This document shows positions 17,293 to 24,718 of a stretch of DNA of 64,000 nt, piece by piece. Position 1 is the stretch's first letter. Each line of letters starts with the position of its first letter. The translations under genes were made by a program, and so were the position numbers. The notes under the pieces are model-generated. The model saw only the letters and a list, made by a program, of their open reading frames with translations, was not told where the DNA came from and made no database searches. Source of the DNA: Sphingosinicella sp041916975 (GTDB taxonomy: Bacteria > Pseudomonadota > Alphaproteobacteria > Sphingomonadales > Sphingomonadaceae); assembly GCF_041916975.1 (NCBI RefSeq), contig NZ_JAYRYK010000001.1:1612001-1676000 (forward strand), in the 5' to 3' direction.

Positions 17293-17919
17293 TCAGGCAG
17301 GCCGCGCGCGCGGCAGCACGACGGGAAGATAGAGCGACAAATAGGCGCAGGTGGCGCGCCCGGCCTCATCGGTAAACGCCTCGGTGATGCGGCCGTGCCG
17401 GATCACCGAAAGCCCGAAGAACAGATCGGCGATCTCGATCGCGCGGAAGAAGATCTCCGGCGTGTCGGCAAGCTCGGGAAGCTCGAAATTCCGGGAAATC
17501 TGGTCCTTCAGCTGCCCGGCGATGGCGAAATCGTTCTGCCGGTCCTTCAGCTTGATTGCCGAGGGTGTCTTCGGGCCGATCAGCAGCTGCATGGCATCGC
17601 GGTTCGCATTGAAGAACGCCGCGCCACGGCCCACGAAGAGGGTGGCCGCCTGCCGCCAGTCCGCGCAGTCCGCCATCGAAAGACCGTCGAGATCCTTCAG
17701 GATTTCGGCTTCCATGTCGCTCGCGGCGGCCTCGAAGACTTCGAGCACGTGGGAGAAGAAATGGTACGCGGAGCTTTTGGGAATTCCGGCCGCGTCCGCC
17801 ACGTCCGTTAGCGAGATCTCGTCGATCTCCCGTTCGCGCAGCAGCTTGCGGCTCGCTTCGACGAGGATCGCCCGGCGCGTGCGTCCCCGCTCCTGTGTCC
17901 GTCTCGCCGATCCGCCCAC
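17293..17919 (-). CDS. TetR family regulator A, left border of the amine locus
   Basis: A 208-aa TetR regulator with the helix-turn-helix DVADAAGIPKSSAYHFFSH (about residues 40-58). It is homologous over its whole length to the regulator at 38029-38682, sharing AGIP-SSAYHFF in the recognition helix and N-NR-A-QL--GP-TP in the ligand domain. The start is a GTG at 17919; no in-frame ATG fits. It is divergent from a TonB receptor and amine dehydrogenase genes, with operator-like palindromes between. It most likely represses them and itself until an amine or arylacetate-type ligand binds; the ligand is inference. Confidence 0.9.
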   Translation of the reverse strand: MGGSARRTQERGRTRRAILVEASRKLLREREIDEISLTDVADAAGIPKSSAYHFFSHVLEVFEAAASDMEAEILKDLDGLSMADCADWRQAATLFVGRGAAFFNANRDAMQLLIGPKTPSAIKLKDRQNDFAIAGQLKDQISRNFELPELADTPEIFFRAIEIADLFFGLSVIRHGRITEAFTDEAGRATCAYLSLYLPVVLPRARPA

Positions 17920-17981
17920 GCGCCGCCTGTCTGCCTATTACCTCTGCCTTGACCTTGCGTTCACTCATTGAATCCACCACG

Positions 17982-17995
17982 TCAAGTCAATTCGA
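17982..17995. promoter_or_regulatory. Degenerate TetR operator copy
   Basis: TCAAG-TCAA-TTCGA has the same 5-4-5 geometry as the main operator at 18068-18081; read on the minus strand it is TCGAA-TTGA-CTTGA, with two mismatched bases in one arm. It lies 63 bp upstream of the TetR A start and may serve autoregulation. Confidence 0.45.
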
Positions 17996-18059
17996 ATTTA
18001 ATCCGGTTATAATTCCAACATTGCCCCCTTTTCGCCCCTAAGAGGGCACGCTTCCCAAC

Positions 18060-18089
18060 TTTACAAATCGAATTGATTCGAAATATAGT
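18060..18089 (+). promoter_or_regulatory. Promoter with embedded TetR operator (TCGAA-N4-TTCGA)
   Basis: A sigma-70-like promoter TTTACA (18060-18065), an 18-bp spacer, then TATAGT (18084-18089), each box differing from consensus at one base. The palindrome TCGAA-TTGA-TTCGA (18068-18081) fills the spacer, the classic position for TetR repression. The predicted transcript would start near 18096, ahead of the receptor ATG at 18133. Confidence 0.6.
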
Positions 18090-18132
18090 GCCCGAAACGA
18101 CGCGAATTGCGTTTCAGGGAGGGGAAAACCAC

Positions 18133-20331
18133 ATGCGCAGCAATCCGTTCATCCGTCCGTCGCTGAGGCTCGTCCTGCTTGCGGGCGCCGCGTTCGCGCC
18201 TGCCGTGGCCGCGGCGCAAGAAGCCGCCGTCATTGACGACGCGATCGTCGTCACCGCGCAGAAGCGCGAGCAGAATCTGCAGGACATCGGCCTCTCGGTC
18301 TCGGCGCTCGGGGGCGCCGCGCTCGATTCGATGGGCCGGCAGGACGTGACGGCGCTCGCCGGGCAGGTGCCGAGCCTTCAGGTCGCGCAGTACAGCCCCA
18401 CGATCACCGTCTTCAACATCCGCGGCGTCTCGCAGAACGACTTCGCCGATTCGCAGGAAGCCCCGATCGCCTTCTACAACGACGAGGTTTACGTGAGCGC
18501 GCTCGGCGCGATCAGTGGCCAGATGTTCGATCTGGAACGCGTCGAGATTCTGCGCGGCCCGCAGGGTACGCTTTTCGGCCGCAACGCCACGGGCGGCCTC
18601 GTGCAGGCGATCACCAAGCGGCCGACGAACACGTTCGAAGGCTTCGGCACGCTCACCGTCGGCAGCTACGGGCAGATCGCGACCGAAGGCGCAATCAGTG
18701 GTCCGCTTTCCGACACCGTCCGCGCGCGTCTCTCGCTCACCACCAACCATCATGGCGGCTACATCGAAAACCGCATCGGCAAGGATCTCGGCAACTCCCG
18801 TTTCTTCGGCGGGCGCCTGCAGGTAGAGGCCGATGTCGGCCCGAACGGAACGCTGCTCGTGAAGCTGCAGGGCCTGCGCAACAAGGACGAGACGAGCGGC
18901 GGCCTCTACACGCACGTCGCGGCGGGCTTCAATGAAGACGGCCTCGGCTATGCGCTCGGCCCGAACGAGGACTTCTGGGAAACGTGCGGCGGCTGCGATG
19001 CGTTCGGCTATCGCGATTCCGATGATGACCCCTTTACCGGTGAATTCGATTACGGTGGTTATTTCGACCGTAAGTTCTGGAGCGCCACAGCGCGCTATGA
19101 ACATGATTTCGGCGGCATGCAGCTGACCTCGATCACGGACTATCAGGATCTGAAGAAACGCTACGCCGAAGACAGCGATATGTCGGCGCTTCCGATCTTC
19201 CATTATGATACGGCGCAGGATCTCTATCAGCTTTCGCAGGAACTGCGCCTTTCGGGCGAAAGCGATCGTCTCACCTGGCTCGGCGGCATTTACGGCCTGA
19301 AGATCAAGACCGAAAACGCCTACCAGATCGATGGCAGCGCGATCCTCGGCTTCATCGAAAATTATGGCGGCACGCAGAAAACCGACTCCATCGCGGTATT
19401 CGGTCAGGTCGAATACAAGGCGAGCGACCAGTTCAGCCTCATCATCGGCGGTCGCTACAGCTGGGACTGGAAGAAATACGATTACGCGCACGCCGAAAAC
19501 GGCGTCACCGATTTCGTGTTCAATTCCTCCACGAACCCCGATCTCGCGAAGCAGACGTTCAAGAACTGGTCGGGCAAGATCGAGCTCGATTACCGCCCCA
19601 CCGATGATGTCCTGCTCTACGTCAGCGCCAATCGCGGCACCAAAAGCGGCGGTTTCGGCATTCAGGCGTTCGCGCCGATCGATCCCACGACGCTGCCTTA
19701 TGATCAGGAGGTGCTCACCAATTACGAGGGCGGCTTCAAGGCGGAGTTCGCAGACCGCATGGTCACGCTGAACGGCGCCGTCTTCCATTATGATTACAAG
19801 GACTATCAGGCCTTCTCGCTTGATGGGCTGTCGCAGTTCGTCACCAATCGACCGGCAAAGGTTACGGGCTTCGAAGGCGAACTGATCCTGCGGCCCGCAA
19901 CCGGCCTTATGCTGTCGGCATTCCTCACGCATCTCGATACCAAGGTGAAGAACATCACCCTCCCCGCCGGCCGCGTCACCGATCGCAAGATGCCGCAGGC
20001 ACCGGAATGGAGCATCGGTGGCATGCTGCGCTACGCCGTTCCCGTCGGCCCCGGATCGCTCGCGTTCCAGACAGACTGGAAATACGACAGCAAGCAGTAT
20101 TTCTCGACCTTCAACGCCCCCATCGATCTTGGCGCCTCGCACCTGGTCGGCAACGTCCGCGTGTCCTTCACGACGGATGACGATCGCTGGGTGATCGCTG
20201 CGTTCGCCAACAACGTGACGGACAAGGAATACCGTATCTACAATCTCGATCTCGGCGCGGTGCTTGGGCTTTCGAACCAGACCTACGCGCGTCCGCGCTG
20301 GATCGGCGGCAGCGTCACTTACAACTTCTAG
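18133..20331 (+). CDS. TonB-dependent outer membrane receptor (amine locus, left run)
   Basis: A 732-aa receptor: signal peptide (MRSNPFIRPSLRLVLLAGAAFAPAVAAAQ), TonB-box-like DAIVVTAQKREQNLQDI, plug domain with the VEILRGPQGTLFGRNATGG signature, and a 22-strand barrel ending in the terminal Phe (GGSVTYNF). The ATG at 18133 follows AGGGAGGGG; the frame is open upstream only because of chance. An extracellular-loop segment near residues 285-300 has CGGC followed by the acidic run DSDDDPF, unusual among the receptors in this window and a possible metal or substrate contact. It heads the amine dehydrogenase run, so it probably imports the amine or its precursor. Confidence 0.93.
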   Translation: MRSNPFIRPSLRLVLLAGAAFAPAVAAAQEAAVIDDAIVVTAQKREQNLQDIGLSVSALGGAALDSMGRQDVTALAGQVPSLQVAQYSPTITVFNIRGVSQNDFADSQEAPIAFYNDEVYVSALGAISGQMFDLERVEILRGPQGTLFGRNATGGLVQAITKRPTNTFEGFGTLTVGSYGQIATEGAISGPLSDTVRARLSLTTNHHGGYIENRIGKDLGNSRFFGGRLQVEADVGPNGTLLVKLQGLRNKDETSGGLYTHVAAGFNEDGLGYALGPNEDFWETCGGCDAFGYRDSDDDPFTGEFDYGGYFDRKFWSATARYEHDFGGMQLTSITDYQDLKKRYAEDSDMSALPIFHYDTAQDLYQLSQELRLSGESDRLTWLGGIYGLKIKTENAYQIDGSAILGFIENYGGTQKTDSIAVFGQVEYKASDQFSLIIGGRYSWDWKKYDYAHAENGVTDFVFNSSTNPDLAKQTFKNWSGKIELDYRPTDDVLLYVSANRGTKSGGFGIQAFAPIDPTTLPYDQEVLTNYEGGFKAEFADRMVTLNGAVFHYDYKDYQAFSLDGLSQFVTNRPAKVTGFEGELILRPATGLMLSAFLTHLDTKVKNITLPAGRVTDRKMPQAPEWSIGGMLRYAVPVGPGSLAFQTDWKYDSKQYFSTFNAPIDLGASHLVGNVRVSFTTDDDRWVIAAFANNVTDKEYRIYNLDLGAVLGLSNQTYARPRWIGGSVTYNF

Positions 20332-20357
20332 TATCATCCGGGAGGGACACGGGTTTG

Positions 20358-20753
20358 ATGCGTTCAAGGTTGAAGCCGGCAGGGTCAAGGCTGGCAAGGA
20401 CAGGACTGGCCGCACTCGCGGTGCTTGCATCGGCTCCGGCACACGCCGCGGGCGATGCCGCCGCGGGCGCCGCCGTGTTCAAACGCTGCGCCATGTGCCA
20501 TTCGGTAGACCCCGGCAAGAAGCTCGCAATGGGCCCAAACCTGTCAGGTGTCGTCGGCCGCAAGGCCGGTGCGGGCGAGTTCAATTATTCGCCCGCCATG
20601 AAAGGCTCCGGCATCGTCTGGACAGCGGACAAGCTCAACGCCTTCCTTCTGAAACCCGCCGCGACCGTCAAGGGCACGCGCATGGCCTTCGCGGGCCTGC
20701 CGAAGCCGGAGGATCGCGCCAATGTCATCGCCTATCTCGCCACGCGGAAATAG
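20358..20753 (+). CDS. Class I c-type cytochrome upstream of the amine dehydrogenase
   Basis: A 131-aa periplasmic monohaem cytochrome: signal peptide (to about residue 30), haem motif C44-A-M-C47-H48, and a probable axial methionine M109 in KGTRMAFAGL, as in cytochrome c2/c550. The ATG at 20358 is preceded by GGGAGGG and by an in-frame TTG. It lies between the receptor and the amine dehydrogenase large subunit, so it is a likely electron acceptor for the TTQ enzyme, in place of amicyanin or azurin, neither of which is encoded here. Confidence 0.9.
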   Translation: MRSRLKPAGSRLARTGLAALAVLASAPAHAAGDAAAGAAVFKRCAMCHSVDPGKKLAMGPNLSGVVGRKAGAGEFNYSPAMKGSGIVWTADKLNAFLLKPAATVKGTRMAFAGLPKPEDRANVIAYLATRK

Positions 20754-20775
20754 CCTGACCCGCCGGAGGACCGAT

Positions 20776-21921
20776 ATGAAAACACTCACTGCCTTAACCG
20801 CGCTCTGTCTTGCCACCGTTGCTGCGCCTGCAACGGCGCAGCTTCAGCCTGAAGAACTGACGCAGGAAACGCTCGCCGAGGTGATGCAGCCGCACTGGGT
20901 CTGGGTGAACGACGTTTCGTTCGACCGTATGCTCGACGGCCGCGCCTATCTGCTCGATGCCGACAGCGGCCAGATGCTCGGCATGATCAGCGGCGGCTAC
21001 GGCCACGGCTCACTGCTGCTTGCCGAAGACGGCAAGACGTTCGGCGTGCCCTCGATCCATCTCTCTCGCGGTGTCCGCGGCAAGCGGACCGATGTCGTGA
21101 CCTTCTACAAGACCTCGGACCTCAAGGCCGGAACCGAAGCGATCATTCCGCCGAAGCGCTTCAGCGGTATGCCGTTCATCTCGTCGGCGCCGGTGATGCC
21201 GGGCGGTCGTTTCGCTGTGCTTTACAATTTCACGCCCGAACAGTCCGTCACCGTCGTCGACATGCAGGCGCAAAAAACCGTCGGCGAGTTCGTGACGTCG
21301 GGCTGCGGCCTCGTCTTCCCGACCGGGCCATCGAAGTTCTTCCTGATCTGCGGCGACGGCGCGCTGCAACCCGCGACGCTCGACGCCGAAGGCAAGGTCA
21401 CGCTCGGCAAGACCTCGAAGAAACTCTTCGCAGACGATGATCCCGTTACCGAGAAAGGCGTGTGGACCGGCAAGCAGTGGCTGTTCTTCACGCCCTCCGG
21501 CAAAGTGCACGTGATCGATCATGCGAAGGACGTGCCCAGCCTCGCGAAGACATGGTCGCTGATCACTGCGGCCGACACCGGTTGGCGTCCGGGCGCGCTG
21601 CAGACCGCCGCGTACCACCGTGCTACCGGGCGTCTCTACGTGCTGATGCATGAGGGCGGCCCCAACACGCACAAGGATCCCGGCACCGAGATCTGGGTCT
21701 ATGACGCCGCGAAGCAGACGCGCATCCAGCGCATCCCGCTCGACGGCATGGCGCTCTCCGTTGCCGTCAGTCAGGACGCGAAACCGCTCCTCTACACGGC
21801 CATGCCCGGCGAGACCGATTTCAAGGTGCGCGACGCCATGACCGGCGCGCTCATCCGCAAGATCGAAGGGCTCGGCGGGTTCATGACCGTTATCCAGCCT
21901 TCGCCGGTGACCGGCCAGTGA
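20776..21921 (+). CDS. TTQ amine dehydrogenase large (beta-propeller) subunit
   Basis: A 381-aa exported protein (signal peptide MKTLTALTALCLATVAAPATA) matching the heavy subunit of methylamine/aromatic amine dehydrogenases: WVNDVSFDRMLDGRAYLLDAD, GMISGGYG, SRGVRGKRTDVV, and the conserved TGWRPGALQTAAYHRATGRLY. It forms the seven-bladed propeller that holds the quinone-bearing light subunit; the holoenzyme oxidises a primary amine to aldehyde and ammonia in the periplasm. Motifs do not decide between methylamine and aromatic amine substrates. The neighbouring aldehyde dehydrogenase and phenylacetate-CoA ligase favour an aromatic amine. GGAGGA precedes the ATG. Confidence 0.9.
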   Translation: MKTLTALTALCLATVAAPATAQLQPEELTQETLAEVMQPHWVWVNDVSFDRMLDGRAYLLDADSGQMLGMISGGYGHGSLLLAEDGKTFGVPSIHLSRGVRGKRTDVVTFYKTSDLKAGTEAIIPPKRFSGMPFISSAPVMPGGRFAVLYNFTPEQSVTVVDMQAQKTVGEFVTSGCGLVFPTGPSKFFLICGDGALQPATLDAEGKVTLGKTSKKLFADDDPVTEKGVWTGKQWLFFTPSGKVHVIDHAKDVPSLAKTWSLITAADTGWRPGALQTAAYHRATGRLYVLMHEGGPNTHKDPGTEIWVYDAAKQTRIQRIPLDGMALSVAVSQDAKPLLYTAMPGETDFKVRDAMTGALIRKIEGLGGFMTVIQPSPVTGQ

Positions 21922-22481
21922 CGGGGCCAATGACGGGCATCGATATCCTCCCTGTTCTGGTGGCGAACGTGCTGCTCGGCAGCCTGTTCCTGCTCTCGGG
22001 CGGCGGCAAGCTCAGGGACTTCCCGGGCTTTGTTGGAACGCTCGGCAACTATCGGCTTCTGCCGGCGGCGCTTGTCCGCCCGGCGGGTGCGATGATCGTC
22101 CTCGCCGAACTCGCCCTCGGCGCAGCGGCGATCATCGCCGTCCCTCTCGGCAGCCAGATCGCGATGCTCGGCATCGCCGGACTGCTCCTCGCCTATGCCA
22201 CCGCGATGGGCATCAACATCGCGCGCGGCCGCGATCACATTGATTGCGGCTGCCTGGGCTTTGGCGCGGCGCAGGCAACGCTCGGCTGGGAGCTGCTGCT
22301 GCGCAACATCGCGCTCGCGACATTCGCGTTCGCCGTATTCGCGCTTCCCTTCAGCGCCCGCCCGCTCGGCGCGATCGATTGGATTTCGGGCATCGGCGCG
22401 ATCGCGGCGTTCGCGCTGCTCTATCTCGGGTTCGGACAGTTCAGCGCAAGCGGTCTGCGCGGAAAGGCGGTGGTGAGATGA
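21918..22481 (+). CDS. mauE: MauE-type membrane protein for amine dehydrogenase biogenesis
   Basis: A 187-aa inner-membrane protein with about five hydrophobic helices, an early SGGGKLRDFPGF segment and DCGCLGFG between helices, matching the MauE/DoxX-like family. MauE and MauD are needed to form the many disulfides of the light subunit. The GTG at 21918 overlaps the large-subunit stop (GTGA); an ATG at 21930 is an alternative start. The stop overlaps the mauD ATG by four bases. Confidence 0.88.
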   Translation: MTGPMTGIDILPVLVANVLLGSLFLLSGGGKLRDFPGFVGTLGNYRLLPAALVRPAGAMIVLAELALGAAAIIAVPLGSQIAMLGIAGLLLAYATAMGINIARGRDHIDCGCLGFGAAQATLGWELLLRNIALATFAFAVFALPFSARPLGAIDWISGIGAIAAFALLYLGFGQFSASGLRGKAVVR

Positions 22482-23104
22482 ACGAGGTTTTTCTGGCAGC
22501 GTTCGCGCTGCAATGGGTGGCGATCGTCGGCCTCGCGCTGATGATGGTCGGCCTCCTGCGGCAGGTCGGGCTGCTCCACGAACGGCTCGGCCCGGTCGGC
22601 GCGCTGACGCTCTCGGGCGGCGCGAAGGTTGGCGAGACGGCACCCATGTTCGAGCTGCCCAGCCTCACCGGCGACGCGGTACGCATCGGCGGCATCGCGG
22701 CCGATAGCCGCTCGACGCTCGTGTTCTTCCTCTCCCCCACCTGCCCGGTGTGCAAATCGATGCTGCCGGTGCTGCTGTCGGTGGCGAGGGAGAACGTCGC
22801 CACCACGCGCCTCGTCTTCGCCAGCGACGGCGATGAAGCCGCGCAGATGAAGATGATCGTGCAGCAGAAGCTCGGCGATCATCCCTTCGTGCTTTCCACC
22901 GATCTCGGGCGCGCGCACGGCGTCGGCAAACTGCCTTACGCGGTGCTGCTCGGCGCAGACGGCCGCGTCGCCTCAAAGGGCCTCGTCAACAACCGCGAGC
23001 ATGTCGAAAGTCTGTTCGAAGCACAGCGGACAGGCATCGCCTCGATCCAGGACTACATGGCGCGCCGCGAGGCGAGCGCCGCAACCACAGGAGCTGCTCA
23101 ATGA
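22478..23104 (+). CDS. mauD: MauD-type thioredoxin-fold protein
   Basis: A 208-aa protein anchored by an N-terminal transmembrane helix (FALQWVAIVGLALMMVGLL). The periplasmic thioredoxin-like domain has the redox pair C89-P-V-C92 in FFLSPTCPVCKSM and the cis-Pro region GKLPYAVLL. It matches MauD, which with MauE assembles disulfides in the amine dehydrogenase light subunit. It is translationally coupled on both sides by ATGA overlaps, in the same order B-E-D-A as in known mau and aau clusters. Confidence 0.92.
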   Translation: MNEVFLAAFALQWVAIVGLALMMVGLLRQVGLLHERLGPVGALTLSGGAKVGETAPMFELPSLTGDAVRIGGIAADSRSTLVFFLSPTCPVCKSMLPVLLSVARENVATTRLVFASDGDEAAQMKMIVQQKLGDHPFVLSTDLGRAHGVGKLPYAVLLGADGRVASKGLVNNREHVESLFEAQRTGIASIQDYMARREASAATTGAAQ

Positions 23105-23610
23105 CCAACAGGCTCGACAGGATCATGGAGCGGCTGAGCCGCACCGCTGCGCGTGGCATGTCGCGGCGCAGCTTCTTCGGCCGCGCCAGCGCCTTCGGCA
23201 TCACCGCTGCCGCGATGCCGCTGCTCCCCGTCTCACGCGCGAACGCGGCGCAGCAGCCCGGCGAAAGCGGCGATCCGCAGTCGTGCGATTACTGGCGCTA
23301 CTGCGCGATCGACGGCTTCCTTTGCTCCTGCTGCGGCGGCAGCACCTCCTCGTGCCCGCCGGGCACCGAGCCTTCGCCGATCACATGGGTCGGCACCTGC
23401 CGCAATCCGGTGGACAACAAGGATTACGTGATCTCCTACAACGACTGCTGCGGAAAATCCGCGTGCGGCCGCTGCATGTGCAACCGCAACGAAGGCGACA
23501 CGCCCGTCCACCAGCCCGCCGGTTCGAACGACATCAACTGGTGCCTCGGCACCGAGGTCGGCGTCGTCTACAATTGCTCGACCGCCGTCGTTCTAGGCGC
23601 CGCCGACTAG
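23101..23610 (+). CDS. mauA: TTQ amine dehydrogenase light (catalytic) subunit
   Basis: A 169-aa precursor with a twin-arginine-like signal (S21-R-R-S-F-F) and a very Cys-rich mature chain, as needed for the family's six disulfides. The two tryptophans that become tryptophan tryptophylquinone are recognisable: W65 in CDYWRYC and W147 in NDINWCLG, in the same contexts as the modified Trp of Paracoccus methylamine dehydrogenase. CPPGT and YNDCCG are also conserved. It carries the active site of the amine dehydrogenase. It starts with an ATGA overlap on mauD and is followed 3 bp later by a cytochrome c gene. Aromatic versus methylamine type is not resolved by sequence reading. Confidence 0.93.
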   Translation: MTNRLDRIMERLSRTAARGMSRRSFFGRASAFGITAAAMPLLPVSRANAAQQPGESGDPQSCDYWRYCAIDGFLCSCCGGSTSSCPPGTEPSPITWVGTCRNPVDNKDYVISYNDCCGKSACGRCMCNRNEGDTPVHQPAGSNDINWCLGTEVGVVYNCSTAVVLGAAD

Positions 23611-23612
23611 GG

Positions 23613-24065
23613 ATGCGTCTCGTTGTCCTTCCCGTGCTGCTGTGCGCCGCCGCCGTGGCGGCACACGCGGGCGGCATTGCGCCCGACCTTACGCGCAACG
23701 GCCGCTCGCCGCACGTCAATTACATGACCGAATGTCAGGGCTGCCACCTCCCCGACGGCAGCGGCCAGAAGGGCAGCGTGCCTTCGATGAAGGCCGAACT
23801 TCACCGCTTCCTGAAGGTGGAGGGCGGCCGCGAATTCCTCGTGCAGGTTCCGGGCTCGGCGAATTCGAAGCTCAGCGATGCTGATCTCGCCGCCCTGCTC
23901 AACTGGCTGCTCCCGAAGATGGGCGGCATCACGGCCGACGGCTTCAAACCCTACACGCCGGAGGAGATCGCAACGTATCGGTCGCAGCGCCTCGTCGATG
24001 TCACCGGCACGCGCGCGGCGCTCGTCGCGAAGTTCGATCAGCCGGAAACGTCGAGCGTCAACTGA
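23613..24065 (+). CDS. Monohaem c-type cytochrome downstream of the amine dehydrogenase light subunit
   Basis: A 150-aa protein with a signal peptide (MRLVVLPVLLCAAAVAAHA) and haem motif C41-Q-G-C44-H45 (MTECQGCHLPDGSG). After the haem site come VPSMKAELHRFLKV and a C-terminal helical part. Only one haem site is present, so it is not MauG, the dihaem enzyme that finishes TTQ in methylamine dehydrogenase. It may carry electrons from the dehydrogenase or help maturation. Its 3' end overlaps the convergent small exported protein gene by 28 bp. Confidence 0.85.
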   Translation: MRLVVLPVLLCAAAVAAHAGGIAPDLTRNGRSPHVNYMTECQGCHLPDGSGQKGSVPSMKAELHRFLKVEGGREFLVQVPGSANSKLSDADLAALLNWLLPKMGGITADGFKPYTPEEIATYRSQRLVDVTGTRAALVAKFDQPETSSVN

Positions 24066-24718
24066 TAGAGCGCCGCACAGTCGGCGCCGCATCCGCTGGC
24101 GCCGGTCCACGCCTCGATCCGCTGCACCGCCGCATTCGCCTCTGCATCCGACGCCGCTGAAAGCTCGAACACCACGAGCTGGTCCGGCACGGCAACCGGC
24201 TCATGCATCAGCACGTTGTAGACCCGGTACGGCGTCGCACTGACCGCGAGCCCCGCTTTCACGATCGCCCCCAATTCCTTCGCCGCCACGCCTTTAGAAC
24301 GGTGCAAATAGATGTGCGTCGGCTTTCCCGCGCTCTCGCTCCGCGCACCTTTCCCATCGCGCTTGTAGTAGATGCGTTCGGTCACCTTGATGAGGTCGGT
24401 CCCGCGCCCGAGCTGGTCCATCCGCCAGCTCGCCATCAGCATCGCGATAATCGTCTTGTCCATGTCGGACGACGCGATCGTGTAGAGCGCAACGTACGGC
24501 CGCTGCTCACCACCCACGGCGTGCCCGCGCCGCGCGCGTTCGTATCCGGGCACCACGAGCACATCGGGAATATCGATCTCGTTATACCAGTGCTCGAATT
24601 CCGCCTCGCGCGCCGGATCGACATTCTGCGATTTCACCATCATCAGCCACTCGCTGCCGAGCGCCGCGGACGACAGCGACAGCAGCAGCGCGGCTGCGGC
24701 GATGCGGAGCGGAGTCAT
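24038..24718 (-). CDS. Exported EthD-like/dimeric alpha-beta barrel protein
   Basis: A 226-aa protein with a signal peptide (MTPLRIAAAALLLSLSSAALG) and two similar halves. The first begins SEWLMMVKSQNVDPAREAEFEHWYNEIDIPDVLVVPGY, a pattern found in EthD-type dimeric alpha-beta barrels; the second (RVYNVLMHEPVAVPDQLVVFELS) looks like a degenerate repeat. No catalytic function can be assigned. The ATG at 24718 overlaps the stop of the deacetylase-fold gene (ATGA), so it is the last gene of the right run. Confidence 0.65.
   Translation of the reverse strand: MTPLRIAAAALLLSLSSAALGSEWLMMVKSQNVDPAREAEFEHWYNEIDIPDVLVVPGYERARRGHAVGGEQRPYVALYTIASSDMDKTIIAMLMASWRMDQLGRGTDLIKVTERIYYKRDGKGARSESAGKPTHIYLHRSKGVAAKELGAIVKAGLAVSATPYRVYNVLMHEPVAVPDQLVVFELSAASDAEANAAVQRIEAWTGASGCGADCAALYQLTLDVSG

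Noticed and set aside
18061..20442. 793-codon minus-strand frame over the TonB receptor
   Set aside because: It shows no domain and mirrors the codon pattern of the receptor on the plus strand.
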